Source of the DNA: Struthio camelus
Lineage: Eukaryota; Chordata; Aves; Struthioniformes; Struthionidae
Assembly: GCF_040807025.1 (NCBI RefSeq)
Contig: NC_090947.1
Coordinates: 5,704,001-5,768,000 of the forward strand
Length of the DNA: 64,000 bases
Direction: 5' to 3'
The notes below the pieces were generated by a model, which did not search any database, had not been told where the DNA came from, and saw nothing but the letters and a program-made list of their open reading frames with translations. Below are positions 10,658 through 25,500 of this stretch, in pieces. How positions within the stretch are numbered: the first letter of the stretch is position 1; every line of letters starts with the position of its first letter. The position numbers were made by a program, and so were the translations under genes.

Positions 10658-13600
10658 TGGCATGGCCAAACTTTCTGTCAAAACCAGTTCAAAAAATACA
10701 TAAATATATCCAATAAAATATATAAACTATTCAAAAATATTGGGTGCTTCAACAAAACCATTTAAATTTTGTCTTCACCCAGTCCTCCTCCTGTCATCTG
10801 TATTCTAGTCAGCTCTTCTTTCTTCCCACAGGACCAGTCTTCACCTCTTTTCACCTTTCTTGCCCCTAAACTCTTGTTCTCCCCTGCTTTTTGCTGCTTT
10901 CCTTAGCTGGACTCATTGCTTTTTTCCATTCTGACAGACCTTCTTTGAAATCCTACTGCTTCCATGTATGCTTTAAGCAGGTTTGACAATCCTTGAGTAT
11001 TTCTTCAAAATAACTCTTTTCAGAGAAACATCTAAAGGATATTATGTATTCCTGTTCCAAGAAAACATCCAGGAAATATTAAAAAAATCAACTGGTCTGA
11101 TATTACAAGAGAGGTCACTGTGAATTTGACGCAAGACAGGCAAAGAGCATCTGCTGAGTTGTAGCCAAAAGCCACATTTCTTAACAGAATATTTAGTCAA
11201 ACCTTCACTAAGAAGTTGCCGCTAACCCTATTGATCGAGGCCGAGCATGGAATTTTAATCTCCGCTACACTGTTTTGTTTGTTCTTAGTGCAATGTCATT
11301 TGCTGATATACAGGATGTGGAAATATAAATTACACATCAAGTCCTCAATCTCTATTTGAACATCTTAACCGAGAATGGCATCAGCATACACTAGCTTCTG
11401 TACATTGCTATAAATCGGAGGCTGTGTAGTCTTTATAGTCCCCTTTTTGCTTCCCTTTTACTAGCAGAGATATAGAACTTCAGGCAACAATTCTATACAA
11501 ATCCAACATCTTGTATAAAGGATGATAATTTCTAAGTCTTATATCTAATATTGATGGTGGGTCTTGGTTAACATTTATGAAGTGGGTGGAGCATTATGTG
11601 GTTTTCATTTTCACATATCTGATATGAAAGCTAGCATATAATATTGACACAATATACTTAAATGTCAAAGCTTTGCAGCTTTGTAATATTTTCTGTTTAA
11701 ATATTGAAATGTCACCAAGCCAAAGTCTGAAAATGCTACATTTGAGTTCTTTGCTTTTCTGCTGCTTATAGCACAGCCATAACTTTGGCTTTCAGGCCAT
11801 TTATTCATTTTGGTATGAGCAAACATTGGTGATATGGCTTCTCTTAAACAATAGCTAAATCTTGGGCACCCCCTGTTGTACAATACTGTCTCTGAAGATA
11901 TCCAAGCCAGATTAAAATATGCTCGCTCACACACTAAAAGCAATAGACCTTAAATTAATATAACTCTGCTTACTGTAAGGCATGCTACTTCTACACTTCA
12001 GACATTATCAGTAATTTACAGCCAAATCCACAAAATAAGCTGAGAATCTAACAAGAGCCTTAATAGGATCTAGGCATCCAAAACCAAGAGGAAACTAGAC
12101 GAGACTCTTGAGGCTTTTCCAAGAGCTCACTACTTAACCAAAGCCCAGAAAGCCTCTGGTCTGACAGCACAGCCTGAACTGCTCCTGCCACCGCAGGCCT
12201 GGCTGAGGTTTTTCCCTCACAGGCAGTCGTGTGCCCTTGTGCCCCAGGAGGACCAGCTTCATTAACATCTTGCACACCCCTACCACCAAGACAGTTTTTC
12301 CACTGATGGTGACCCCTTAAGTACTGACTCTGCCAACTGCATATCCTTTCTGAAAAGGTGTCCAAGAGTCCATATAAGTGCCAATGTCCAAGAGAGGCTT
12401 CCAGTATATGGGCTTCTACAGTATATCCTCTCCTACAGGCCCCTCTCTGAAGTCTGGGATGAGGTACCTAAGCCCTCAAGAGGGTTATCATTTCAGATAC
12501 AACTCTTTTCCTTGCTTCACTTTGACCAGATGAGAGTTCCTTGCCCTGTGTCTTGATTATTATGAGTACCATCCTGAGGCACCTAATCTGCCCAAAACAC
12601 ACATTTACAAGGCAGTTCCTGAGGAATGCCAATTCCCCTCTACTGGTCAGGAATATGCAGAAATGTAGCCTTTTTTTTACCCAGTAGTTTATTCAAGTGG
12701 AAATTAAGACACTATAGATATTTACATGCTCTAAGATTTATCGATTTAAATTCACCAAATTTTCAAACAGATGTCTGTAACCTTAAAAGCGCTTTTCTGA
12801 CACTTCAGAATTTATAGCTGGTTCAGAAGATAAGAATTTAGGTGAGTTCTGATTCACCTCTGAAGACCTTTTGAACAAGATTTGTTTTTTACTGGAACAA
12901 AATACAAGTACCTTCATAGGCCAACATGACCCACCTCCATGTTCTCCCTTACAGCAAACCTACAAGCTGCTTTACTGTTATTTGTGGAGTTGATCACTGT
13001 TGAAAAGGAGCAGTTCTGTTTGGAAACGATCATTCAGTACCAGCTCAGTGACAGGTTTCATCCTTATTTCCCTTTCCCATGAACAGAATCATAATTCAAA
13101 CCCCACTTTAGAGTGCTGCTCCCTGCAGTTTATTCCATATGATGGTGGAAAAACCTGGAACTTGAAATATGGAAATAGAAAGAAAGGAGGCTGAGTAGCC
13201 TATACATATCTCTTTCCAAACTTCCATGCCAGACATGCAATTTTCACCCTCCGCTTTACAAGCCTGCTGAGCAAACCCTAACATGTTTGGAGTGAGGGAA
13301 GTGCAAGAGGGTACCAAAAAGACGGGGAGGGGGGTGGCAGGGAGAGCAGGGTGACAAGTGAAAACATGCATGAGGGCTACAGGACACTATAGCAGTATGT
13401 GCTATAACCGTGCAAGCACCACGCATACCTAGCCAAATAAAATCTGATTCCCCAAAATATCATTTTTAAAGTGACATTGCAATTGCATTCCATCCTCAGC
13501 TTTTCCTGGAGCGCCTTTTCTAAGGAAACAAAACACATAGCACAGGCAAGACAGCCAAAACCAAATTTTTACTTCCGTGTAAAAACAAAAAAACCCTGGC

Positions 13601-16600
13601 TCGTCTGTATTTAAGTCTCAGGGTTATACCCTAAAGACTGGCTCTTATGTTTTAAAACTAGGCCCTTAAGTTAAATAAAAGAAGTTAAACAAAGAAAAGA
13701 TTCAAGTGATCAGATTGTGTTTGGGAACAAGTTTTTCCCCTTTGTTTTTTCCCTTTGTTATGCTTTTTCTCTCCTTTCTAGAGAGCTAGGGAAAAAACAA
13801 TACAAGATTGCCTGGCCATTAAGTTGCTGGTTTTTACTCCTGTTACACAAATTATCCCATGACAGGCTGAAGACAGAAATTACATCTCACTTGCGGTTCT
13901 AAAATCAAAATGATGCCAGTGGAGAAAAGGCTAGAGAACTACCCTTTCAGCAAGTGGAGGGGGTACGTGAGTTGTATCTGTGCGCCCTACTCTGCTCCAA
14001 TAGCAGAAACATGATCAACAAAGTTCTTGTGCCGTCCTTGTATTTTTGTCCTCATGCTTGTGGCACTGTCAGCAAGTTCACCTGCCTGCAAGGGAAGGAT
14101 GTACCCCCACGTGAATCTCTGATCAGTTTGCTTCTTCTAGGTTTTAAACATGGGAACATAAACCCCCGTTTCCGTTCCCTCCGAGTAGAGGTTTGATTCA
14201 AAGCCAGGCTGACTGCAAAAACCTCAAGTCCATTAATTAATTTTTATTTCCTAACTGACCAACAACTAAGCATGGGTCACTATACCACTCTGATTCATTG
14301 GCTAAGAGCCTCGTTATATGTTTATTATTTCTGTAGAACAATCATTACCTTTTAGTACCAATCTAACACTGTACAACCACCTCAAAAGATGCATTTATTT
14401 ACATAACCAAACTGGTATTTAATTATATTTCTGTAAGCAGCTTGTGAAGTCAGAAATGCTAAGCATAAACCAATTTTGAATAAACTTCTCAGAGATTACT
14501 AGTCTAAAATTTGCATCCTGGAAACTAAGCAAATATTTAATTGAAACATAGCATATGGAAACAGCGAGAGAATGAAAAAGGTTAAAGAAATTCAGCATTC
14601 ATCAGCTAACATTTAGCTGCAATCAATAAAAGTCACAAGCAGAAGATGTGGTATGCATTACAGATATTCAAAATAAACACTGAGGGTAAAGAAAGAAGAA
14701 TTCATTTCTGAGGGAAGTTACCTGCATCCTAAGGACGTAGTCTGCAATTCCAGAAAGCCAAGGCATTGCTTTCCATTATAGCAGATCAAAGGAGAAAGCA
14801 ATTTGTTTGCCACTCTGCCTGTAGGTAAGAGGCGATGTGCAGCCACACTCGGCCAAGACATAGAAACAGAAATGAAAAAACGTATGCCTGCAAAGACCTT
14901 ACCGTACAATTCCCCCAAACATACATGCATTTGAAAGAAAACCAGCATACATGCCATACCACTCAAAACAATCCCTAACATCAGTCTTTTTAATGCACTA
15001 AGGGCAACCGGAGCATAAGACTGGTCATTTTCGTAAGTCACAGCAAAGGGGTGACCTGTATTCGGGGTTCTTCCAAGGCCTTTTCAAACACACCTGAGAC
15101 CTGAATTCCTACATCCCTCTTCGGGAAGGACTATGCAGTTTAGAGATTGCCTCTCTAGGGGCAGCCTTGCCCCAGCCCCATGCCCAGCCATGTTAAAGCC
15201 TGGGCCTTGCCCAGCTCAGCACCTTTCACACAAAGCACCAGGGACAGCTTAGAGCTTCTTGGACAACGGATTTTAGCTTTCCCCTGTAAGGCATTATTTA
15301 CTCATGCCAGCACAAAAGACACAGAAGGCAGAACTCTAGCCTATTTCTTTCCCTTGCAGCTCCTGTTTAGCACGCTGGAGCACACAAGGATAAAGCACAG
15401 CTGCCCAAGAAAGTGCTTCAAGGGTCCTCTGAAGTCATGCCTGACAGCCTCAAGCTTGCTGACCAGCTTTTCTGAACTTAGTTGGAGGTAGCTAAGGAGC
15501 ACCAAAAAGAGAAAAGGCATTGTATCCTGAAGAGGAACACTTCTCAGCCAAGAAAGGGTCACAAGGTGAAGGCTGCATCCGCAGCAGCCACGCTTGCGCC
15601 CTGCATGGGTCCAGGAAGGGGCAGAGAAAGGGGCTCGTTGCACATGGGCACCTCTGGCAAGCCATGCTTGCACTGTGCTCCACAACCACAGCAAGACACC
15701 ACCACCCACGGCCGGGGGAACAGTGATAAAGCAATTCTTGGCCCTGTTCCAGTTCACAGAGGTGAGGAGCAGGCTCTCCGAGACAGTTTGCGGCTCTTCT
15801 CCTGCCTGTCAGCTCGCAGCAGCTCCAAGCAGCCTCTGGCCTTTCCCACATGAGTCCTTTAAGAGCCCCTTTTCACCCCTTCGGCAACCCATCAAACACA
15901 CAGAGCAGGCGCTGGGACTGGAAAAAATAATGCGCCTGTTCCCTGTACTGTGCATGCAGGCAGCATTTTTCATTCCAGTGGACTGCAGGGCCCTATCGCA
16001 AATCACAGAAGCCCTCTCGTGTCCCCTTTCCATTCAAGCCAACGCAGCTCTATATGCAGCAGGCTTATGGATCCGCCTGCAGGCAGGAGTTGCCACCTCC
16101 CCAGCTGCAGCAGTCTCAGACACTGCACCCAGCCTTCAGACTATTGCTGGACAACAGTAAGGAAAACAAGCTACAGACCTCACAGCATATCCACTGCTAA
16201 TACAGCCCAAGGTTGTTCCCTGTAAACGGGCTGCTTTTTTGCTCATCTGCAAGAAGGAAGATCTTCACGGAGAAAACTGGACTGCTCCGCACGTATAAGT
16301 TTCTGCAATGAGATCGTTTAAGTTTGCTCTAGAGAAATCACAGGTGGGAGCCTACTAATGGCATTACAGTCCCTCGGGGAGCCAAAACACCAAGGGAGAA
16401 GGGAATTCAGCATGCCTGTTCAGAGAGAGACTTAGGAAGGGCAGCTCCAGCCTCAGAAAGGGGGTGCCACCAGCACTCCTTTTCCTTTCAGAGGCCCTAA
16501 TTCCTTCCCATATCTCTCCTGATCAGGGACAGCTGAAGGATAGCTCAGCGAGACACACACACACTGCATGATGCAAAGCATATATCTGCCTTTGACCTTC

Positions 16601-18607
16601 CTGGTAGAGCTCGCATGTCAACCCCTGGTGTCACATCAGCAAGACTGCTCCTAGAAGTCGATGGCCTTTGCTTTGCGCTCCATTGCCAGGCTCAAACACC
16701 TTGCCAAGTCTGCACCTCTCCCTTGGCCCATGCCTGCCGATTTCTCAGTCAGCCAGCAATTACTCAGATTGCAATGTAGTCGGGTCACATGTCAAATACA
16801 TTTATCTCCTTTCCTAGCAGGAGATTCCCCGGTGAATAACTCAGAAAGAAATAATCACGTTCACGGTCCGTTTTCCCAACCCAAGGCTCTATGTCTAACA
16901 AGCACCCACTGAACCCAGTGAGACACGTTAACTATAGAATTAACAATTTTAAAATCATGCTGTGTACCGCGCTTGCAGACATCACCCATTCATTTGAGCT
17001 ACTGCTAAAGGCAAAAAAGCATCATGTTGGCCCAAGCCTGCTGCCAGCAAAACGAGAAGAGGTTTTGCTATCAACTTAAGATAGAGCTGGACTGGATCTA
17101 ATAACCTGAATCCACAATGCGTATTGTTCTCAGCCACTCAGCACAAGTGAAATCACTGGCTTTTGAAAGCTACTTGTTATTTTCTTTTCCACAGCCACAG
17201 GACACTCTGATTTGCACAAAATTTATAAAAATAGTAATAGCTACATTACGATATTGCCTAGCAAATCTGAGGCTAAGTAAGGTAAACTATGTCAACAATG
17301 TTTTCCTCATCTCTCCATTTTAATGAGCTTTGCCAGACTTCATAAACACATGGCTAAGTCTGTTTTCTCCTAATTTGTGCATGAATCTCTATTATAAATA
17401 TATTAAGACAATACAGAGAACTTACTTCTCACATCTGTATATCATCCCTGGGGTTACTTTAATTTGTGAAAACGAAACAGCTCAAATTTTGGCTATTAAA
17501 TCACATAAATATAATTTGTATGAAATAGTGATTCGGTATGATGAAAAAGCATAAACCTCCAATCTCTTCCCCCTCTTTTTCATACTGAAAACATGCAGTA
17601 AGATAAATGTAATTGTGGTGGTCCAGGGCAATATGTGAACCAAGGTTTGCATAAAGCTGCAACTTGTTGACTGCCCAAACCTTCTTAAACCTGAACAAGG
17701 GCTTACGACCGAAAACTAATTCATTTTTTTCCAACTACATCAGTCTAATGAAAAAGTAATCACTCTTCACAGACTGTGAAAGTAAAAAGCACTTTCTGCA
17801 TAGGAAAAGTATTATGACTGCTAAGCCCTATAAAGTCACTGTTTCATCATCACATGGAATACAATCTCTTATTTACCATTTAACACTAACATTAATATTA
17901 ACAAGGAACAACAACTAATTGTTAAGAAAATGCCAAAAAATTTGTTTTTCCTGTCAGGGTATGATAGCAGCACAGATAAGTGCAAACCCAACCCTTAGTT
18001 CTGAAAAATCCAGCCTGAACCGGCACTGAAAGCTTGAAGCCGGCTCTAGGTCCAGATTTTGCAGACAGACTCTATAAAGTCAGCCGAAACCTCCAAGGCT
18101 GAGCATTTGTTCTTGCTCATATATGTAAATCCAGACCTCAGCTTTGCAGCTCAGTCCACCTTGGCATTATTAAGCATGATGACATTTCACTGCAAATGTA
18201 AGTGCTTTTATCACGTCTCAAGTTGTTATGATATTGCTTTGTTCACCCCAGTTAACCATGCTACCTCAATTAATCATGCAGCTGCTGTACCATAAATCTG
18301 TTAATTAAAAAAAAAAAAAAAGCAGCTCATTTTCTTCTGTATTACTTCTATAACAACCTTCCTCCTAGGCACATACTTCTGTTTCTTTCATTGTACTCCA
18401 TTAGCTTTATGCTGCCACTGCTCACTGCAAATTAGAGTGGATCTGAACGAGCTACGCTACTGCCGATCAAAAAAGCACGATGTTGCCACCAGCTCATACC
18501 CCTCTCTGTGCCTGCAAAGAGGGAGGACAAGAGGAACCCCCTGCAGAAGCAAGGGCCCCCTACCACAGCCTCCTCACGCCCTGGGAATAGCCACCACATG
18601 CTGTGGG

Positions 18608-18636
18608 CCCCCCTCCCCCCCCCCCCCAAAAAAAAA
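18608..18636. repeat. poly-C / poly-A tract
   Basis: C6-T-C13 followed at once by nine As. Simple sequence. Confidence 0.9.
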
Positions 18637-21479
18637 GGTTCCCGGGAGGAGAGACTAAGCAAAATTTGGACCAGGCTGGGCTTGTTGCCACATCAAAGCT
18701 TATACCCAGCTGTGATGAAGAGCCCTCATCTAGTGGGAAAGGTACGAAAAAGTGGCACAGCAGAGTCTCCACACCTGAACACATCCAAAAGGGACCATTT
18801 GACTCAATCTTCCTTAAACTATGTGCCATTATCAATGCTGAAAGCCTGTATGAAGACTGCTGGATTTGCCCATAGAGGTTCCTTGCTTTTTCTGCCATTT
18901 TGTAATTACCTTTGTGAAAATGAAGGCCCTTAATGGAGATATTTATCATCTTTCTCCCAACCATCCTCTCTACTCCTTCATCATTATTGCGTAAAGATCT
19001 TCACTTCTGCACGGAGAATCTATGTTCCAGCTATGTCAATTCCTCTAATAGTGTCTTGGCTGTTCCTTGCCTGTGGTTAAAATTGTGTTTTAAATCGGTT
19101 AAAATAAATGAAAAGATCCCATGGGTGTGGATGGTCTCTGAATCAGGTCCCCAGGGAAGCTTTTTCCTCCTGGCAAAGTGCAGTAAGTTTCCACAGACCA
19201 AACATTACGATGCAACACAATAAAAGCAGAAATCCAGTGTTTCTGGTTGTTCTTCCCTGCTTGTTTTCTCAGATGTTGTCACATCAGCCTGCCCCCTGTG
19301 ACCACATAAACTCTGTCCATAGACATTGCCAACAAGTACTTGGGGAAAGGGAGCAGAGGGAGTGGAATTGTGCCCTTCACCTATCTTTTAGGAGTTCGGT
19401 TTAATTCCTGAAATTCATTCCCATGAAATTGAAAAATCTTTACAGGAAATACAAGTCTATTTCCAAGGGAATTCTGCCTAGGTATGTCGTCCATAACTGA
19501 AGGAGAGATGGTGAATCTCCTAAAATATTTATTCTCTCCAAAGCAGGTAAGAGGTGTCCAGAGTAAAGACATATCCAGCAGTTAAATTGTGCATTAATTA
19601 TGCCTCTGGCAGTTTCAGAACTTCTCTACACAGATTCACCATTGATTCAATAAGAAAGTCACTTTTAAAAGGTTTAAAAAACCCAAAAGACAGAGGAACT
19701 TCAAAACTCTCCAGCACTCAGGCCTTTAAGCGCGAGGCCCTCTTGTACCGCGTGACTCGAATTCGTTGTGGGATTTCCCCATAGACATTGTGTTCCCCTG
19801 TTTCTCTCCCAACCAGCAACTTTACAAATTGGCAAGCTGTAAGCAGGGCTTCTGCTGCAGAATGAAGAATCAATAGCTGTCTACTTGGATAGCCTCAAAA
19901 AGTGTTTAACTTTTAATTGAACACTGGAAATGAAATCGCAAAGTGCAAGAGCGCAAACCAGCATGAAGCCTGCATAATTATCTTCCTCTTTGCAGTTCCT
20001 TATGCAGACTAGAGACTAATTAAACACATGTGCAGGCTGGAAAATGATTTGCAAAGATATATCTTTTGTTTGTTTGCAAGGGGGTCGAACAAGTCAAAAA
20101 AGCACCAGCAAGGAACCAGAGCTGCTGCCAGCTGTCTTGCGCTTGTCATTTTCACTAGCACCTTAGTATTTCTTTCACTCATTTATAGCAAAGGCAAATC
20201 TGATTTTGTATCCACTTTGCGACGAGATGAACAAAGCTCAGGAGAAGAGCGAACTACAGCCCCAGGCTTCCAAAATAACATACACATATATACAGGGTTT
20301 TAAAACATTTGGATAATAGTTTCCGGCACTATGCAAATATATTCTTCCTCAGAAAGTTACCTCCATCACATGAGACGTTTGTAATATAGACACAAACGAA
20401 GTAGGTGCTAACTTTCAGCAGTACCGCAGAAAGGCAAAGCCAAGTAAAGCCTTTACTCAAGAAACGCATTGTTTAATTTTTGCCACGTTAACAAAAACAT
20501 CACTGATTAACACAAATATTAAAAATCCTGTTTGGCCAACGCCATCACTACAGCTGAAGCCAACATGCTGCTGAACAGCTGCTTGCCCAAAGTGCTCTGA
20601 ACCCGCAGGAAGGCTTACTGGTTTTCTTCGGTATCTCTGAGGTAAAGAGAAGGGGTCCAACTATAAGACAAAAAACAAAATAGTCCTCTGAAACCTCTTC
20701 TCTCACCTTTCCTGCAGCAAGAGATAAAAATCAGCCCTGCTGTGATCTCCAGGGCTTTAAGCTATACATCTCCTTTCACCTCCAGAGCGAGAGCACCTGC
20801 TCAGGCTGGGATCTCAGCTGGCACAACTGATTTTTGGAGTACAGCAACCGTTGGCCTCGTAGGAGGCGATCTTATTAACTTTAACTCTTTCACGTGAGCA
20901 TTATTCAAAAGCAGTTATGGAGGATCAGGAAGACACGCGAATGTCAGAACAAGACATTCAGGGCTGCTGTAACTCCAACGGAAATGAAGGATGCTGTTGT
21001 CAGTCTAACCGATCGTGTGTAATTTTAATGGAAAATTCCAGTCTTCTGTGTTTTTCGTCCTGCGCACACCTCCTGAAGGCTCACATCATTCAAAGGGCGG
21101 CAGTTTCTGAGAACACGGAGTCCAAAAAAAAAGCGCCAACTGCTCCAAAAAATGTAGTGTGAGAGTACTTTTTTTAATGTAACAATGACAAACTCAAATT
21201 ATGTTTCCCTCCAATGAACTGTTGTAGGGGGAAACTCCATCGCCCGTGAGCAGCGTCGCTCTAAGCTTTCAAACCCCTGCAAAATTGAAAACGAAACTAC
21301 GAGCGAGTCGTGGCGCTATTCGGCTCTGGCAGAATAATTCAGTGCCGCCTTAGGATCCCGTTAGGGCTAGGAGACCAAGACTGCAAGAGTTTGGATGTGC
21401 CAGACACCCCCTTCAGAAAAGTGTTAATTTTACAGTCCAGAAGCCTGAAATCCCACATGCAGAGGGATGCTGTCGTGAA

Positions 21480-22070
21480 AACGCATCCGCTGCTAGAGGG
21501 GCAGCGGTAGGAGTCGGGAAAGGAGAAGTCCCCTAAGGTGAACGACCCTTTCTCGTCTTTAACGGCGATTGCGCCCCGTCACCGGTGTGGCACATCCCGC
21601 ATAGATAAATGCGCCGCTGGTAGCTGCATCCTCTCGCCTGCGACGTGGGACTTGTCCCCGCTGGGGCTGCTGCAAGCCGCCAGCGCGCAGCCAATGCTGC
21701 CACCCGAATGCAAAGGAAAAAAATACGTCGGCCCTGCGCGTGTCCTCATCTCCCCACCGGCCAGCACGAAACGTCTCAGAGGCCATCAGTGATTCGGGTG
21801 AGGGCACGCAGCTGGGGCACGTTTTATCTGCCAGTTTTCAGAGGTTAAAGAATAGGTGCAATCAGCCTCCTGCAAGGGCACCAGCGTCTACGAAGACGGG
21901 TAAAACCTGCGAGCGATGTTTTTCCGACAGCCCCGGCGCAGGACAGAGAGGAGAGAGGCCACTTTGGCTCCGGGATCAAATGAAGAATACCATTTCTTCT
22001 CTGGCCCTTTGCAAAGTCACACGCCACGTGAAAAATCATCGGAGACAAACCCCAAAAGACCGTTCGGGCA
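21480..22070. promoter_or_regulatory. small CpG-dense patch (orphan CpG island candidate)
   Basis: CpG dinucleotides become clearly more frequent than in the flanking DNA, and the GC content rises, without a recognisable exon. A CCAAT box (AGCCAATG) occurs near 21690. Could be a promoter of a non-coding transcript or an enhancer. Only base composition supports it. Confidence 0.35.
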
Positions 22071-22562
22071 GAGCATTAAACTGGCGGGAAAAGACTGTCT
22101 TTTTTCTTGGTTTTAAGGCATAAGGTAGCATGAACACTACAAAAAAAAAAAAAGAAATGTGCATGATAGGGAAAATAAAATGCTTTTACCCCTTTTTGTA
22201 GTTCTTTGTCTATGTGAACAATACTCCGATGGTTTCTACTCCCTTGCAAATCTCCTCCAAAGCATCCTTCACCAGCCGGCTTTACGTTTTCCCGCTCCCG
22301 TTAGGAAAATGGCAATGGTGACATCTACTGTCTGAAGACGAGAATCGGTTTTGGCAATTCTGCCCTTAAACGAGTTATTCCTGGGCCACGTTTATTAAAT
22401 AGCAGCTATATGCAGTACCGCAATCTGATGACAAATATGCCTCCCAATAAACTAAAGAAATGTAACTAATAGCATGATGTTGTAGCTCCAGAGAGTGACT
22501 CGAGGTGCAATTATTTATAACAGGGTGCACTGAATGAAGCTGATTTTTGTTGCTGTGCTGAA

Positions 22563-22579
22563 GTACGTTCAGAACGTAC
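22563..22579. repeat. perfect 17-base inverted repeat
   Basis: GTACGTTC-A-GAACGTAC: 8-base arms around a single A. Resembles a dimeric transcription-factor site; no factor is assigned. Confidence 0.85.
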
Positions 22580-25500
22580 CTACGCAGTTCAGGTGGACGT
22601 TTGCTTGCTTTAGGAGACCCACGGGACTTTTATGCGTTAAGTCCCTTCCCCTCCTAGATTCATTTTCTCTACTAAGTTTTACACTTTTCCTTTCATCCAA
22701 TTAGCACTTAAATCGTTTGTTTTTTTTTTTTTTGAATGTGAAGAGACTTAAGAGTACAGGTAGGAAACATGTTTTATTTCCTGCAGCAGGAAAGAATAAA
22801 CCGATTTAAAAAAAAAAAAAACCTTAAGGATTACAAATGAAGCTGCTAACGGTGTTTGTGCCTCTGCTGTGGCGTTTGAACACGACATCTCTAATAATAT
22901 TTAAGTGATGCTCGGGATTCCCTCGTTGTGGGCATTATATTAACCGTCAACGGGGGGGGTGGAATAAACTCTGAAGGTGCAAACCGAATAGGCTCGTAAA
23001 AGAGAGCGGCAATTATCAGAGACAGAGACGTGGCGTGGGGCTGTGCACACGCTGCGGAGGGAAGGCAGAATCCACCGCTCCCAAGCGCACCGAAGCGGAA
23101 GTGCTTTTAGCTGCGTGTCAAAAAGTTGTGAAAGTCCATCGTAAAATAGGTTATTCGTAGTTACCTTTGTAAAGAGCTCCTTTATTAGAGCTTTCCTAAT
23201 TACGAGCAATTCATTTATGTGTAAGCTGGCACTAAGGCCCCTTCCCCTAGCGTCTCGCTGGAATCAGAGCTGCACTACACACGAAAAGCCGCTATTGGTG
23301 CGAAATACGGGGGTCTTCTGAAAAAAACTTGCAATTTCTGACACAGCTCATCGAAAGGCGCTTGGAAATCCCAGAAACTTGGGGCCTGTCCTTTCTCTCA
23401 CACAGCTGTAAGTATTCAGAGCTACTCCACAAGGCCCAGGTGTGCTGCTTGGGCCTGAAACACTGCAAGAGCAGCACCTGATGGGCATTTAACCATAGTG
23501 CAAGGTGGATTTAAGTGGGGATGATGGGGGCAGGTGGTTTCATGGTGTGGTTTTGTGAGGCTCTCGGGAGGAAAGCAATAACAGGGGTGGCTACAAATCC
23601 TCTAATGAGAAGTTTTGGGAGCACCTGATCAGCAGGATGGTAATTATGGTGCTGCCTGGTATGCTGGAGAGCTAGAGCTGAGCCCCTGTTTTGCTTAGCT
23701 TGGATCCAAGTCTCTTTTTCCTTCTTCCCAGGGCATTAGCTTATCAGGAGTGGGCAGCTATTTTTTTCCCCCCTTCTTACTTCTGAAATGTGTTTCTGTC
23801 CTTCTGAATGAGAACAGGGTGGAAAACCTTCAAAAAAAAAAAAAAAAACCTTTGTAGGGTTTGTTTAAAAAAAAAAGGTGTCTTACTGAGCTCTTTGCTA
23901 CCCTAGGATTTGCAGGGCAACCCTGTGTACCTGCTGCGCTGTGTCTGCTGCGAGGACGTACAGCAAAGAGCTGCTCTCTGCCTCAGCGAGTGCCTGCTCC
24001 CTCACGCTCTGCACAAGTGGTATCTCTGTTCCCTTTTTTCCCTGATCCGGCTATTTTTATGGCTGGTTGTGGGAAGAGCGGCAGGGTCATGGGGGCCTCT
24101 CTTCACCTGGGTCAGCCCCTGGCAACTAGTTCAGGGCTCCCCCTCGTGTGGGGGCACCACGCATGCCTTCCTGTGGAGGAATAGGGGGGAAAAAACAGCT
24201 GTAACAACGTAGAAAAAGAGAAGAAAGCATTGAGAGTGATCCTCCTCTACTGCTTTAAAGCAGGGTATTCAAACCCTGACAGCGCGCTGGGGTGCTAGAA
24301 GAGAGAGCCAACAGCAGCAGAGCCGTGGGATGTGCTGCTGGATGAGGTCCCAGCTGCCGTAAGTCAGGTATCTCCATGGGCTTCAAGGGCTCCTGCACCT
24401 GACACCAGCTGCAGGCCTGGCGCTTTCCAACTTTATTAATATTTAGGGAGAGGTGGGGAAGGTATTTTGGAGCAATGATATAATCCTGCTCTCGTTTTCT
24501 GGTGCATGAGGTAATGAGCCTTTTTAGTGCTTAAAGGTGCTGTGAGAAGCTGCAGGGCATGTGCGAATGCCAACATTTTATGGAAGGGGTGGTTTTACTG
24601 CCGGCAGACTTTAAAAAAAATCCCTGCAGTTTATATTAATAAGACTGGATGTTATTGCATGTCAGGAGTTATTGTGATTTATAAAGTACTTCGTACTTGG
24701 TGCGTAATGAAAACGCTTGGCGCTCAGTCCCAGTCACTAGCAGTAGATGATAGTAGCTTTATCTGCAATAGCCAACTTGACCTGGCACCTTCTATCATTT
24801 TTAATGATATTTTAGTACTGCCTTTTGCTTTCACCTGAGCTTGGGGTAGCTTCAGAGCTTCCACTTCTTCAATGTGAATAAAGGAAAACTTCTGAAGAGG
24901 GGGAGAGTACATTGCTTGGTAGTAACACCCCCAAACTGTGCTGCTCCTTGAGCAACTGGGCACGCGGGTCATCAATTTGCAACGCTGCTGTGTTGCTCCT
25001 CTAAGGACGCGGGCTGATGCTCCTAGGCCTCTCGTTCAGGACTGTCGTTCTCCTGTCGAGAATTTGATGCGTCTTAAAGATGCCAAAAATATAATGGGGG
25101 TAGGGAGCAGTGTAAGTAGATGGATAGGTTGCTCCCTCCAGGAGAGGGCTGGGTAATTGCTCCGGAGCAGGCTTGTTTTTAAAAAGCACCCTGCATTTAA
25201 CACCAAAGTGTATTGCTGCAAAACAGCTGGGAGTGGGAGCAGACACTTTCAGCGGAGGACTCCTCGGACCATGTTCCTGGAGCCATCTTTGACCCAAAAG
25301 AGCGTGTAGATGTATATATTTTTTTTAACATTTAAAAAGCAGCGAAGCTAACACAGGGCACTCTTGTCTGCCACACTGCAAACCTATCGTGCTGTTCTTT
25401 AAACACAGATAGCTGAGGTTCGGGTATAGCTTGGTAACCGAGGATTACTGGCTCTGCAAAGCTAGGGCTGGCTCCTAAGCTAATGCCTTTCCCTTGTTGG

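Larger units (their letters stand above)
6151..21479. other. intergenic DNA between SPAG16 and IKZF2, left part
   Basis: Mostly AT-rich sequence with no gene I can recognise. The many short ORFs overlap each other on both strands and resemble no known protein. A locally GC-richer zone at about 15.2-16.2 kb produces several longer ORFs (up to 188 codons) without protein-like character. Two small direct duplications and a poly-C/poly-A tract are listed separately. Confidence 0.7.

Noticed and set aside
12060-12620. possible ancient repeat with 'ggcacctaa' words and a 101-codon minus-strand ORF
   Set aside because: Resemblance to known sauropsid repeats was only a few short words; not enough to annotate.
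15594-16160. 188-codon plus-strand ORF
   Set aside because: Overlaps ORFs in other frames; the translation has no recognisable motif. Chance in a locally GC-richer zone.
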